Positions 21,256 through 30,168 of a DNA stretch of 64,000 nt are shown in pieces. The translations under genes were made by a program, and so were the position numbers. Every line of letters begins with the position of its first letter. Position 1 is the first letter of the stretch. The notes beneath the pieces are model-generated. The model was not told the DNA's origin, made no database searches, and saw only the letters and a list, made by a program, of their open reading frames with translations. Origin of the DNA: Ectopseudomonas khazarica (GTDB taxonomy: Bacteria; Pseudomonadota; Gammaproteobacteria; Pseudomonadales; Pseudomonadaceae); assembly GCF_004521985.1 (NCBI RefSeq), contig NZ_SBHZ01000009.1:62001-126000 (forward strand), in the 5' to 3' direction.

Positions 21256-22350
21256 ATGACCCTGATGACTTTCGTCTACCTGATCGCCGGCCTGGTGTTG
21301 CTGGTCGCCGGCGCAGAAGTACTGGTACGCGGCGCCGCCAAACTGGCCGCGCAGTTCGGCATTCCCCCGCTGGTGATCGGCCTGACCGTGGTGGCCTTCG
21401 GCACCAGCGCCCCGGAGACGGCGGTCAGCGTGCAATCGGCCTTCAACGGCAGTGGCGACCTGGCGATCGGCAACGTGATCGGCAGCAACATCGCCAACGT
21501 CCTGCTGATCCTCGGCGTGACCGCACTGATCGCCCCGCTGATCGTTTCGCGCCAGCTGATCCGCCTGGACGTGCCGATCATGATCGGCGCCAGCCTGGTG
21601 GTCTACGCACTCGCCTGGGACGGCCAGCTGAGCCGTCTCGATGGCGCCCTGCTGTTCGCGGGCGTGATCACCTACACCGTCTTCCTGATCTACAGCAGCC
21701 GCAAGGACAAGGGCGGCGAAGACGATGAGTTCGCCAAGGAGTTCGGCCTCGACGAGCCGGCCAAGCCCTACGCCTGGGCCGTCAACCTCGGCCTGCTGCT
21801 CGCCGGCCTGGCGCTGCTGGTGGGCGGCTCCAACCTGCTGGTCGACGGCGCCGTGCAACTGGCCCGCGCCCTGGGCCTGTCGGAGCTGGTGATCGGCCTG
21901 ACCGTGATCGCCATCGGCACCTCGCTGCCGGAACTGGCCACCTCGATCATCGCCGCCTTCAAGGGTGAGCGCGACATCGCCGTCGGCAACATCGTCGGCA
22001 GCAACATCTTCAACCTGCTGTGCGTCCTGGGCCTCGCCTCGCTGGTCTCGCCGAACGCCATCCCGGTGGCCGCCAACGCGCTGGCCTTCGACTTCCCGGT
22101 GATGATCGCCGTGGCCTTCGCCTGCCTGCCGATCTTCTTCAGCGGCTATCGCATCAACCGCTGGGAAGGCTTGCTGTTCGTCGCCTACTACGTGGCCTAC
22201 ACCCTCTATGTGGTGCTGTTCGCCACCGGCCGCCCATTCGCCCAGAGCTTCGGTGACGCAATGATCGGCTATGCGCTGCCACTGACCGCCATTACCCTGG
22301 TGATCATCGCCGGGCGTGCCTGGCACAAGCAACGCGGCCAGGAGATCTGA
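21256..22350 (+). CDS. Calcium/sodium antiporter (CaCA family, YrbG-like)
   Basis: A 364-residue inner-membrane exchanger with about ten transmembrane helices in two inverted halves. Each half carries the alpha-repeat: VVAFGTSAPETAVSVQSA...GNVIGSNIANVLLILG and VIAIGTSLPELATSIIAA...GNIVGSNIFNLLCVLG. These acidic and Ser/Asn residues bind the exchanged cations. A central acidic cytoplasmic loop (KDKGGEDDEFAKEFGLDE) separates the halves. The next gene starts 2 nt after its stop, so they form an operon. Confidence 0.93.
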   Translation: MTLMTFVYLIAGLVLLVAGAEVLVRGAAKLAAQFGIPPLVIGLTVVAFGTSAPETAVSVQSAFNGSGDLAIGNVIGSNIANVLLILGVTALIAPLIVSRQLIRLDVPIMIGASLVVYALAWDGQLSRLDGALLFAGVITYTVFLIYSSRKDKGGEDDEFAKEFGLDEPAKPYAWAVNLGLLLAGLALLVGGSNLLVDGAVQLARALGLSELVIGLTVIAIGTSLPELATSIIAAFKGERDIAVGNIVGSNIFNLLCVLGLASLVSPNAIPVAANALAFDFPVMIAVAFACLPIFFSGYRINRWEGLLFVAYYVAYTLYVVLFATGRPFAQSFGDAMIGYALPLTAITLVIIAGRAWHKQRGQEI

Positions 22351-22352
22351 AC

Positions 22353-22736
22353 ATGAGCGAGAACCACGAGCGCGGCCTGCAGGTACGCCGCGAAGTCATG
22401 GGCGAGGCGTTCGTCGAGCGCGCCCTGGGCAATGCCACCGAGTTCAGCCAACCCCTGCAGGACTTCGTCAACGAACACGCCTGGGGCGGCGTGTGGACGC
22501 GCAGTGGCCTGCCACGCGCAACCCGCAGCCTGATCACCCTGGCCGCGCTGACCGCACTGAAGTGCCCGCAGGAGCTCAAGGGGCACGTGCGCGGCGCGCT
22601 GAACAACGGCTGCACCGTCGAGGAAATCCGCGAAACCCTGCTGCACTGTGCGGTCTATGCCGGTGTGCCGGCGAGCATCGATGCCTTCCGCGCAGCCCAG
22701 GAAGTGATCGACGACTACCAGCGCAACGCCTCGTAG
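22353..22736 (+). CDS. Carboxymuconolactone decarboxylase family protein (PcaC-like)
   Basis: A 127-residue CMD-fold protein. It resembles PcaC, the 4-carboxymuconolactone decarboxylase of the protocatechuate pathway, in length and in the ALTALKCPQELKGHVRGALNNGCTVEEIRETLLHCAVYAGVPA segment. No other pca gene is near, so a PcaC role is not established; related AhpD-like proteins use CxxC thiols, and this one lacks that motif. It is co-transcribed with the antiporter. Its TAG stop is the TAG of the adjacent GTAGGAGCC repeat, so the extreme C-terminus is set by the repeat junction. Confidence 0.85.
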   Translation: MSENHERGLQVRREVMGEAFVERALGNATEFSQPLQDFVNEHAWGGVWTRSGLPRATRSLITLAALTALKCPQELKGHVRGALNNGCTVEEIRETLLHCAVYAGVPASIDAFRAAQEVIDDYQRNAS

Positions 22737-22782
22737 GAGCCGCCTTGCCGGTGCTCCATCGAGCGCCGGCCACGACCGGCTA
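22733..22782. repeat. REP-like element between convergent genes
   Basis: GTAGGAGCCGCCTTGCCGG followed by an imperfect GCCGG...CCGGC hairpin fills the 43 bp between the PcaC-like gene and the AEC transporter gene. Both genes end inside it: TAG at 22734-22736 on plus and CTA at 22780-22782 (TAG on minus). The start resembles Pseudomonas REPs like the pair at 63684. Confidence 0.6.
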
Positions 22783-23721
22783 GACCCAGCCCCCCCACTG
22801 CAACAGCAGCAGACCGAAGTTGGTGGTCAGCACCGCCGCCAGGGTGGTGATGACGATGATCGCCGCCGCCAGCTCATGGTTGGCACCGACGGCCCGGGCC
22901 ATGACGAAACTGGCCGCAGCCGTCGGGCTGGCGAAGTAGAGAAAGAGAATCGCCAGGTCCGCATCGCGAAAACCCAGCAGCCAGGCGCCGGTGGTGCTCA
23001 ACAGCGGCAGCCAGACCATCTTCATCAGGCTCGAGCCGATGGCCGTGCCGCTGCTGCGCTGCAGCGAGGCCAGGCTCAGCGTGCCACCGATGCAGATCAG
23101 CGCCAGCGGCAGCGTCATCTGTGCGAAATACTCCGCCGAGGTGAGCAGCCACTGCGGCAGGGCGATCTTCCAGTAGGCGAAAGGCACGGCCAGCAGCACG
23201 CCGATGATCATCGGGTTGCTGACGATGCTGCGGGCGATGGCCCGCATGCCGGTTTTCGCCCCCGGGCTGTAGATGGCCAGCACGACGGCCGAGAGCGCGT
23301 TGTAGCAGAGGATCACCAGCGCGGCGAGCACCGAACCGAGGGACAGCCCGTAATCGCCATACATGCTGGTGGCCAGCGCCAGCCCGACGATACCGTTGTT
23401 ACCGCGAAAGGCACCCTGAGTGTAGACGCCACGGTCGACGAACGGCACGCGCCAGACGGCCCAGCCCCAGGCCAGGAAGAAGCTGGCCACCGTAGCCAGC
23501 ACGTAGTAGGTCAGCAGCCCCGGCTGCAGCGCCGCATCCAGGTCGGCCTTGATCACCCCGAGAAACAGCAGGGTCGGCATGGTGCCGCGAAACACCAGGC
23601 TCGAGGCGGTATCGATGAAGGCGCCGTCGATCCAGCGCACGCGCTTGAGCGCCACACCGAGAAACAGCATGGCGAACACCGGGGCGGTGACAGCGAGGGT
23701 TTGTGCAGCGACGGCGAGCAT
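22780..23721 (-). CDS. AEC-family transporter (auxin efflux carrier-like permease)
   Basis: About 313 residues, two five-helix bundles typical of the AEC/PIN family (LAVTAPVFAMLFLGVALKRV; GAFRGNNGIVGLALATSMYGDYGLSLG; FASPTAAASFVMARAVGANHELAAAIIVITTLAAVLTT). Bacterial members move dicarboxylates or other organic anions; the substrate is unknown here. I take the ATG at 23721; a TTG at 23748 would add nine residues. No strong ribosome-binding site precedes either. A perfect TTAGCCGGCTAA palindrome lies 33 bp upstream and is also found before the Bcr-like exporter at 43673. Confidence 0.85.
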   Translation of the reverse strand: MLAVAAQTLAVTAPVFAMLFLGVALKRVRWIDGAFIDTASSLVFRGTMPTLLFLGVIKADLDAALQPGLLTYYVLATVASFFLAWGWAVWRVPFVDRGVYTQGAFRGNNGIVGLALATSMYGDYGLSLGSVLAALVILCYNALSAVVLAIYSPGAKTGMRAIARSIVSNPMIIGVLLAVPFAYWKIALPQWLLTSAEYFAQMTLPLALICIGGTLSLASLQRSSGTAIGSSLMKMVWLPLLSTTGAWLLGFRDADLAILFLYFASPTAAASFVMARAVGANHELAAAIIVITTLAAVLTTNFGLLLLQWGGWV

Positions 23722-23754
23722 GAAGGCACCGATGCAGTTGTACGACAACGCATG

Positions 23755-23766
23755 TTAGCCGGCTAA
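23755..23766. promoter_or_regulatory. TTAGCCGGCTAA palindrome, putative operator for the AEC gene
   Basis: A 12-bp perfect palindrome 33 bp upstream of the AEC transporter start. In gene orientation the context is ATTAGCCGGCTAACA. The same 15 bases occur upstream of the Bcr/CflA gene at 44863. It looks like a dimeric repressor or activator site; the cognate regulator is not identified. Confidence 0.55.
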
Positions 23767-23820
23767 TGTTTATGCTGCTACCGGTAAATCGGGTGGCCAC
23801 CTGCGGCGGCCATGAAGCGA

Positions 23821-23841
23821 GGCCCGGAACCGCTCCGGGCC
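23821..23841 (-). terminator. Hairpin downstream of roxR
   Basis: A perfect 8-bp stem GGCCCGGA/TCCGGGCC with a 5-nt loop lies 7 bp beyond the roxR stop codon on the minus strand. The following bases contain only scattered T residues, so termination efficiency is uncertain. Confidence 0.55.
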
Positions 23842-23848
23842 AATGGCC

Positions 23849-24409
23849 TCAGCGGCGTACCGGGCGCTTCTGCAACTTGCGCTGCAAGGTACGACGGTGC
23901 ATGCCCAGCGCGCGGGCCGTGGCGGAGATGTTGCCCTCATGCTCGGCCAGCACACGCTGGATGTGCTCCCACTGCAGACGGTCGACCGACATCGGGTTTT
24001 CCGGCACCAGGCTGTCCAGGTCGGCATGCTCGGAGAGCAAGGCGGTCAGCACGTCGTCGGCGTCGGCCGGTTTGCACAGGTAGTTGGCGGCGCCACGCTT
24101 GATCGCCTCGACGGCGGTGGCGATGCTGGAGTAACCGGTGAGCAGCACCACGCGCATCTCGGCATCCAGCTCCAGCAGCTTGGGCAGCAGGACCAGGCCG
24201 GAATCGCCTTCCATCTTCAGGTCGACCACCGCGTAGTCGGGCAGGTCTTCCTTGGCCATCGCCAGGCCTTCCTCGGCGCTGGACGCGGTGGACACACGCA
24301 GGCCTCGGCGGCTCATCGCGCGCGCCATCACACGGGTGAACGTCGGGTCGTCGTCGACCAGCAGCAGATGGGGCTGCTCTTCACCTTCGAACAGGGATTC
24401 TTCGCTCAT
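23849..24409 (-). CDS. roxR: RoxR redox response regulator (RegA/PrrA family)
   Basis: A 186-residue two-domain regulator. The receiver has the acidic pocket LLVDDDP, the phosphoacceptor Asp in YAVVDLKMEGDSGL and the Lys in YLCKPAD. The C-terminal Fis-type helix-turn-helix is EGNISATARALGMHRRTLQRKLQK. RegA/PrrA/RoxR proteins control respiratory oxidases; in P. aeruginosa RoxSR governs the cyanide-insensitive oxidase. It follows roxS after 14 bp in one operon. An AAGGA precedes the ATG. Confidence 0.93.
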   Translation of the reverse strand: MSEESLFEGEEQPHLLLVDDDPTFTRVMARAMSRRGLRVSTASSAEEGLAMAKEDLPDYAVVDLKMEGDSGLVLLPKLLELDAEMRVVLLTGYSSIATAVEAIKRGAANYLCKPADADDVLTALLSEHADLDSLVPENPMSVDRLQWEHIQRVLAEHEGNISATARALGMHRRTLQRKLQKRPVRR

Positions 24410-24423
24410 GCAGGTTTTCCTTG

Positions 24424-25677
24424 TCAGGCCACGCCATAGGCTCGCGGCAACTTCAATTCGGTGAGGGTGCCGCCATCCTCATGGTTATACAACTTAACCG
24501 TACCACCGGCACGGGTCACGCTGGCCTGGCTGAGGAACAGACCGAGCCCGAAACCCTTGCCCTTGGTGGTGAAGAACGGCCGCCCCAGCTGTTCGGCAAT
24601 GGCCAGCGGGACGCCGGCGCCATGGTCGCGGATGCTCAGGCGCAACCACTGGTGATCCCAGTCCAGACGGATGTCGAGCTTGTCCGGGCAGGCGTCGGCG
24701 GCGTTGTTCAGCAGGTTGAGCAGCGCCTGGGTAAGGTCGGCCGGCGGCATGATGCGCGGCGCCGTGCCACGCCCCAGGCACTGGTAGCGGTAGCTGGCCT
24801 CGGGGCGCATCAGGTGCCAGCGATTGAGGGTGGTTTCCAGCCACTCCACGCAGGACTGCTCCACCACCGCCTGGCGCCGGTCGTTCTCGGCCGCCCGCAC
24901 CAGTTGCTGCAGGGTGTACTTGCACAGCTTGACCTGCTCCTGCAGCAGGGCCAGGTCGTCCTGCAGGGCGGGCTTGTCGCGGTGTTCCTGGCGCAGCTCC
25001 TTGAGCAGCACGCTCATGGTGGCCAGCGGCGTACCCAGTTCATGGGCGGCGCCCGCAGCCTGGGTGGCCACGGCCAGCAACTGCTGGTCGCGCAAGCTCT
25101 CCTCACGGCGCTCGGCACGCAGCTCGTCCTGGCGCCGCAGTTCCTCGGCCATCTTGGCGACGAAGAAGGTGATCAGCGCAGCGGCCAGGGCGAAGCTCAG
25201 CCACATGCCATAGACCAGCAGGCTCTCGCGCGCCGCCGGCAGTTCCAGTGGGTGCGTCCACACCAGCAACAGGGTGTAGCCCGCCAGCGCCATCCCCGCC
25301 AGCACGATGGTGAACAGCCAGGGCAAGGTGGCCGCAGCGATGGTCAGCGGCACCAGGTAATAGGAAACGAAGGGGTTGGTCGAGCCACCCGAGTAATACA
25401 GCAGCACGCTGTGGATGATCAGGTCGCAGCCGAGCTGCACGGCGTACTCGACCTCGGTGACCGGCCAGGGACCGCGCAGACGCAGCGCCGTGCCCACGCA
25501 GAGCAGCAGGGAAATGCCGAGGGTGATCGACAACTCGCACCAGGGCAGCGCCAGCACGCCCGACTTGTACGCGAGCCCGACGGAGCCGGCCTGGGCGGCG
25601 AGCACGAGAATACGGATGAGGGTCAGGCGCCAGAGATTCTGGCGGCTGGCGGACAACAACTGCACGGGTTCGAGCAT
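24424..25677 (-). CDS. roxS: RoxS redox-sensing histidine kinase (RegB/PrrB family)
   Basis: About 417 residues: six N-terminal transmembrane helices, then a HisKA domain (AAGAAHELGTPLATMSVLLKEL, phospho-His in AHELGTP) and an ATPase domain with N box (LLNLLNNAADA), G1 (IRDHGAGVP) and G2 (TKGKGFGLGLFLS). The quinone-site GGSTNPF motif of RegB is present in the membrane part, and the redox-box cysteine is in VKLCKYTLQQL. It senses the quinone pool or oxygen and phosphorylates RoxR. MLEPVQLLSASRQNLWR at 25677 is taken as the start. Confidence 0.92.
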   Translation of the reverse strand: MLEPVQLLSASRQNLWRLTLIRILVLAAQAGSVGLAYKSGVLALPWCELSITLGISLLLCVGTALRLRGPWPVTEVEYAVQLGCDLIIHSVLLYYSGGSTNPFVSYYLVPLTIAAATLPWLFTIVLAGMALAGYTLLLVWTHPLELPAARESLLVYGMWLSFALAAALITFFVAKMAEELRRQDELRAERREESLRDQQLLAVATQAAGAAHELGTPLATMSVLLKELRQEHRDKPALQDDLALLQEQVKLCKYTLQQLVRAAENDRRQAVVEQSCVEWLETTLNRWHLMRPEASYRYQCLGRGTAPRIMPPADLTQALLNLLNNAADACPDKLDIRLDWDHQWLRLSIRDHGAGVPLAIAEQLGRPFFTTKGKGFGLGLFLSQASVTRAGGTVKLYNHEDGGTLTELKLPRAYGVA

Positions 25678-25790
25678 GGCGACTCCAGTCAATGGAGCGA
25701 GTATAACCAAGCCTGGCGCGGCCTTCCGCCGCTGCGGCAACCGGACGCACGCCTGTTCGGCGCGGCTGTGCGGCCTGAAAAAAACCTGAA

Positions 25791-25805
25791 CCGGGTTTAA
25801 CCCGG
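25791..25805. other. CCGGGTTTAACCCGG palindrome between roxS and the SIMPL gene
   Basis: A perfect 7-bp inverted repeat about a single central T, in the 193-bp divergent promoter region. It is not followed by a T-run on either side. It may be a protein-binding site for one of the two divergent units. Confidence 0.4.
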
Positions 25806-25870
25806 ATGGTCATCTGTCTTCGTCTAACCTCGGGAAACGGCCATCAAGGCCACTGAAAAAGGAACTGCAC

Positions 25871-26584
25871 ATGCTCACCATGCCCCGTATCGCCTCCGCC
25901 ATCGCCCTGACCATCGCCGGCCTGGCCAGCAGCGGCCTGCTGGCCGACGAAGCGCGCTACAACCAGATTGCCCTGCGTGCCGAGGTGAACCAGGAAGTCG
26001 CTCATGACCTGATGCACGTCACCCTGTACACCGAGTCGCAGAATGCCGACCCGGCCAAACTGGCGGCGGAGATCACCAGCACCCTGAACAAGACCCTGGA
26101 GCAGGTGCGCCAGGTAAAAGGCGTATCGGTCAAGCTGGGCAGCCGCCACAGCTACCCGGTCTATGACGACAAGGGCCAGAAGATCACCGCCTGGCGCGAG
26201 CGCGCCGAAGTGCGCATGGAGAGCGCCGACTTCGCCCGCCTGTCCTCGCTGACTGGTGAGCTGCTGCAGTCGATGAAGATGGGCGGCATGGACTTCAGCA
26301 TCGCCAGCGACACCCGCAAGACACGCGAGGACGCCATGCTCAAGGACGCCGTGGATGCCTTCAAGGCCCGTGCCCAGCTGGCCACCCAGGCGCTCGGCGG
26401 CAAGGGCTACAAGCTGGTCAGCCTGAGCCTGAACACCGGTGGTTTCCAGCCGCCGATGGCCATGCGCGGCTTCGAGGCGAAGAGCATGGCGATGATGGAT
26501 TCCGCCCCCACTCCGCAGATCGAAGCCGGCACCAGCCAGGTGACCGTGAGCGCCGATGGCGTCATCGAAGTGCAGATGCCCTGA
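25871..26584 (+). CDS. Exported SIMPL-domain (DUF541) protein
   Basis: A 237-residue protein with a Sec signal peptide (MPRIASAIALTIAGLASSGLLA, cleavage near ADEA) and a SIMPL/DUF541 domain (NQIALRAEVNQEVAHDLMHVTLYTES, KTREDAMLKDAVDAFKARAQ, SQVTVSADGVIEVQ). Relatives include periplasmic YggE, linked to oxidative-stress tolerance, and BP26 of Brucella, which forms oligomeric channels. The exact role is unknown. AAGGAA precedes the ATG. It is monocistronic, divergent from roxSR and closed by a strong terminator. Confidence 0.88.
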   Translation: MLTMPRIASAIALTIAGLASSGLLADEARYNQIALRAEVNQEVAHDLMHVTLYTESQNADPAKLAAEITSTLNKTLEQVRQVKGVSVKLGSRHSYPVYDDKGQKITAWRERAEVRMESADFARLSSLTGELLQSMKMGGMDFSIASDTRKTREDAMLKDAVDAFKARAQLATQALGGKGYKLVSLSLNTGGFQPPMAMRGFEAKSMAMMDSAPTPQIEAGTSQVTVSADGVIEVQMP

Positions 26585-26606
26585 CCCGCGCCCCGCGACA
26601 AAGCAG

Positions 26607-26634
26607 CGCCGTTGTCGAAAGATAACGGCGTTTT
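26607..26634 (+). terminator. Rho-independent terminator after the SIMPL gene
   Basis: A 10-bp stem CGCCGTTGTC/GATAACGGCG (one G-T pair) is capped by a GAAA tetraloop and followed by TTTTG, 22 bp after the stop codon. It is a textbook intrinsic terminator. Confidence 0.9.
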
Positions 26635-26805
26635 GCTATCTCTTCCCGACAAAAGTTCATAAATGCGACAGCGAGTTACACCCGTGTAGCGCTAACCCTT
26701 TTTACGCCACTTGCGCACTTGCCTCAGGCACACGCCCTGCATAGCTTGCCAGGAGGCCCCCACAAGGGGCTCCTCAAAAACAAGCAAAACAACGATGAGG
26801 TCATG

Positions 26806-28404
26806 ATGCGCAAGAACGCCGTTATCCAGGCTTTGCTTACCGCTGGGCTGATCGCCAGCGCCCCCCTCGCCAGCGCCGCCAACCTGGTTTTCTGTTCCGA
26901 AGGCAGCCCCGCCGGATTCGACCCGGGCCTGTACACCACCGGTACCGACTTCGATGCCGCTGCGGAAACCATCTTCAACCGTCTGACCCAGTTCGAGCGT
27001 GGCGGCACCAAGGTCGAGCCCGGCTTGGCCGAGAGCTGGACGGTCTCCGACGACGGCCTGGTCTACACCTTCAAGCTGCGTCCCGGGGTGAAGTTCCACA
27101 CCACCGACTACTTCAAGCCCAGCCGTGAGTTCAACGCCAACGACGTGCTGTTCACCTTCGAACGCATGCTCGACAAGGACCACCCCTTCCGCAAGGCGTA
27201 CCCCACCGAGTTTCCCTACTTCACCGACATGGGCATGGACAGCAACATCGCCAAGCTGGAGAAGCTCGATGACATGACGGTGCGCTTCACCCTCAACCAG
27301 GTCGACGCCGCGTTCGTGCAGAACCTGGCGATGAGCTTCGCCTCGATCCAGTCCGCCGAATACGCCGACCAGCTGCTCAAGGCCGGCAAGGCCTCCGACA
27401 TCAACCAGAAGCCGATCGGCACCGGCCCCTTCGTGTTCAGCCGCTACCAGAAGGACGCGGTGATCCGTTACAAGGGCAACAAGGACTACTGGAAGCCCGA
27501 CGACGTGAAGATCGACAACCTGATCTTCGCCATCAACACCGACTCCTCGGTGCGCATGCAGAAGCTCAAGGCCGGCGAATGCCACGTCACCCTGTTCCCG
27601 CGTCCGGCGGACATCGAGTCGCTGCAGAAGGACCCCAACCTGCAGATGCCCGAGCAGGCGGGCTTCAATGTCGGCTATATCGCCTACAACGTCACCCACC
27701 CGCCGTTCGACAAGCTGGAAGTACGCCAGGCGCTGGACATGGCGGTGAACAAGCAGGCGATCCTCGACGCCGTCTACCAGAAGGCCGGACAGCTGGCCGT
27801 CAATGGCATGCCGCCGACCCAGTGGTCGTATAACGAGGACATCAAGGACCCGGCCTTCGACCCCGAGAAAGCCAAGGCGCTGCTCAAGGCGGCGGGCGTC
27901 AAGGAAGGCACCGAGATCACCCTGTGGGCCATGCCGGTGCAGCGCCCGTACAACCCCAATGCCAAGCAGATCGCCGAGATGCTGCAGGCCGACTGGGCCA
28001 AGATCGGCATCAAGGCGCGCATCGTCAGCTACGAGTGGGGCGAGTACCTCAAGCGTGCCAAGGGCGGCGAACATGACGCCATGCTGATCGGCTGGAGCGG
28101 CGACAACGGCGACCCGGACAACTGGCTGGGCACCCTCTATGGCTGCGATGCGGTCGACGGCAACAACTTCTCCAAGTGGTGCTTCGAGGACTACGACAAG
28201 CTGGTCAAGGCTGCCAAGCGCACCACCGATGTGGCCGAGCGCACCGAGCTGTACAAGCAGGCCCAGGTGATCCTCAAGCGCGAAGTGCCGATCACCCCGC
28301 TGGCACACTCCACCGTGTACCAGCCGATGCGCAAGGAAGTGCACGACTTCCGCATCAGTCCGTTCGCGCTCAACTCCTTCTATGGTGTAAGCATCGACAA
28401 GTGA
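26806..28404 (+). CDS. dppA: Periplasmic dipeptide-binding protein, first paralogue
   Basis: A 532-residue family-5 solute-binding protein. It has a signal peptide (MRKNAVIQALLTAGLIASAPLASA) and a mature start ANLVFCSEGSPAGFDPGLYTTG typical of DppA. The conserved SBP_bac_5 core KFHTTDYFKPSREFNANDVLFTFERMLD and the C-terminal EWGEYLKRAKGGEHDAMLIGWSGDNGDPDNWL are present. GAGG lies 5 nt before ATG 26806 and only 2 nt before ATG 26803, so I prefer 26806. It delivers di- or tripeptides to DppBCDF. It is followed by a paralogue of identical length. Confidence 0.93.
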   Translation: MRKNAVIQALLTAGLIASAPLASAANLVFCSEGSPAGFDPGLYTTGTDFDAAAETIFNRLTQFERGGTKVEPGLAESWTVSDDGLVYTFKLRPGVKFHTTDYFKPSREFNANDVLFTFERMLDKDHPFRKAYPTEFPYFTDMGMDSNIAKLEKLDDMTVRFTLNQVDAAFVQNLAMSFASIQSAEYADQLLKAGKASDINQKPIGTGPFVFSRYQKDAVIRYKGNKDYWKPDDVKIDNLIFAINTDSSVRMQKLKAGECHVTLFPRPADIESLQKDPNLQMPEQAGFNVGYIAYNVTHPPFDKLEVRQALDMAVNKQAILDAVYQKAGQLAVNGMPPTQWSYNEDIKDPAFDPEKAKALLKAAGVKEGTEITLWAMPVQRPYNPNAKQIAEMLQADWAKIGIKARIVSYEWGEYLKRAKGGEHDAMLIGWSGDNGDPDNWLGTLYGCDAVDGNNFSKWCFEDYDKLVKAAKRTTDVAERTELYKQAQVILKREVPITPLAHSTVYQPMRKEVHDFRISPFALNSFYGVSIDK

Positions 28405-28445
28405 TGCATGCGGCGCCCGCAAGGGCGCCGTTCAAGGAGTTATTC

Positions 28446-30044
28446 ATGTCATCCACGTCCTTGCTACGTGGCGGCCTGCTGTTGGCCGCCCTGCTGGGCG
28501 CACACGTCCAGGCGGCTGACAGCCTGGTGGTGTGCACCGAAGCGAGCCCGGAAGGTTTCGATATCGTCCAGTACACCGCGGCGACCACCGCCGACGCCAG
28601 CGCAGAGACCCTGTTCGAGCGCCTGGTGGCCTTCGCTCCCGGCAGCACCGAGATCATTCCCGCGCTGGCGCAGAGCTGGAGCATCAGCGACGACGGTCTG
28701 AGCTACACCTTCAACCTGCGCCAGGGGGTGAAATTCCACAGCAACCCGGCGTTCACCCCGACGCGCCCCTTCAACGCCGACGATGTGTTGTGGAGCTTCC
28801 AGCGTCAGCTCGACCCGGATCACCCCTGGCACAAGCTGTCGCTGCGCGGCTTTCCCTACGCCGAAGCCATGGGCCTGCGGCAACTGATCGAGCGTGTGGA
28901 AAAGCTCGACGACTATCGCGTGCGCTTCGTGCTCAGGCACCCGGAAGCGCCATTCCTGGCCAACCTGGCCATGGGCTTCGCCTCCATCTATTCGGCCGAG
29001 TACGCCGACCAGCTGCTCGCCGAGCATGCGCCCGAGCGCCTCAACAGCCAGCCCATCGGCACCGGCCCGTTCATCTTCGAACGCTATGCCAAGGATGCCC
29101 AGGTGCGCTTTCGTGCCAACCCCGACTACTGGGATGGTGCCCCTGCCATCGACCGCCTGCTGCTGGCCATCACCACCGAGCCCAACGTCCGCCAGCAACG
29201 GCTCAAGGCCGGCGACTGCCAGATCGCCCTGTATCCGCGTCCGGTGGACATCCCCGCGCTCAAGGCCGATGCACGACTGCAGGTGCTGGAACTGGACTCG
29301 CTGCTCACCGCCTATATCGGCATCAACACCCGCCACCCGCCGCTGGATGACGTGCGCGTGCGCCAGGCGCTGAACCTGGCGTTCGACAAGGCCGCCTACA
29401 TTCGCGCGCAGTATGGCGAAGGCAATGCGAGCCCTGCCGTCGCCCCCTATCCGGCGACACTGTGGGGCTACGACGAACAGTTGCAGGACTGGCCGCACGA
29501 CATCGAGCGCGCCCGCCAGCTGCTGGGCGAAACCGGGCGCAAGAGCGGCTTCAAGCTGTCGATCTGGACGCGCCCCGGCGGCGGCCCGACCAATCCCAAC
29601 CCCGGTATCGGCGCGCAGATGCTGCAGGCCGATCTGGCCAGGCTGGGCATCGCCAGCGACATTCGCGTGTTCGAGTGGGGCGAGCTGATCAAGCGCGCCA
29701 AGAATGGCGAGCACGATCTGGTGTTCATGGGCTGGGCCGGCGACAACGGCGACCCGGACAACTTCCTCACGCCCAACCTGTCCTGCGCAGCCGCCGAAAG
29801 CGGCGAGAACCAGGCCGGCTGGTGCAACGAGGCCTTCGATGCGCTGATCACCCAGGCCCGCCGCGAGCCGCAGCAGCAAAAACGTGCGGCGCTGTACCGC
29901 CAGGCCCTGGCAATCTTCCACGAGCAGGCGCCATGGATCGCCCTGGCCCACCCGAAGCAGTTCGCCGCGCTGCGCAAGGGGGTCGAAGGTTTCGTGCTCA
30001 GCCCCATGGGTTCGAACAACTTTGCCCGGGTGAAGCTGCCATGA
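28446..30044 (+). CDS. dppA: Periplasmic dipeptide-binding protein, second paralogue
   Basis: Also 532 residues with a signal peptide (MSSTSLLRGGLLLAALLGAHVQA) and mature start ADSLVVCTEASPEGFDIVQYTA. It aligns closely with its neighbour throughout (KFHSNPAFTPTRPFNADDVLWSFQRQLD; EWGELIKRAKNGEHDLVFMGWAGDNGDPDNFL) but differs in the ligand-contact half, for example RPGGGPTNPNPGIG where the first has MPVQRPYNPNAK. Tandem binding proteins probably broaden the peptide range of one shared transporter. It is in operon with dppB, 124 bp downstream; that gap holds two GC-rich hairpins. Confidence 0.92.
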   Translation: MSSTSLLRGGLLLAALLGAHVQAADSLVVCTEASPEGFDIVQYTAATTADASAETLFERLVAFAPGSTEIIPALAQSWSISDDGLSYTFNLRQGVKFHSNPAFTPTRPFNADDVLWSFQRQLDPDHPWHKLSLRGFPYAEAMGLRQLIERVEKLDDYRVRFVLRHPEAPFLANLAMGFASIYSAEYADQLLAEHAPERLNSQPIGTGPFIFERYAKDAQVRFRANPDYWDGAPAIDRLLLAITTEPNVRQQRLKAGDCQIALYPRPVDIPALKADARLQVLELDSLLTAYIGINTRHPPLDDVRVRQALNLAFDKAAYIRAQYGEGNASPAVAPYPATLWGYDEQLQDWPHDIERARQLLGETGRKSGFKLSIWTRPGGGPTNPNPGIGAQMLQADLARLGIASDIRVFEWGELIKRAKNGEHDLVFMGWAGDNGDPDNFLTPNLSCAAAESGENQAGWCNEAFDALITQARREPQQQKRAALYRQALAIFHEQAPWIALAHPKQFAALRKGVEGFVLSPMGSNNFARVKLP

Positions 30045-30168
30045 ACCCTCGCCGCACAGCCCGCCAACCGGCGATGGCCCCGGAAGGCCTCCGGGCCACG
30101 CATACCCAAGAACAGCGGCGGACCACGCAGTCCGCTGCCCGCTTCCAGCCATGGAGTAGAACCGCCTG

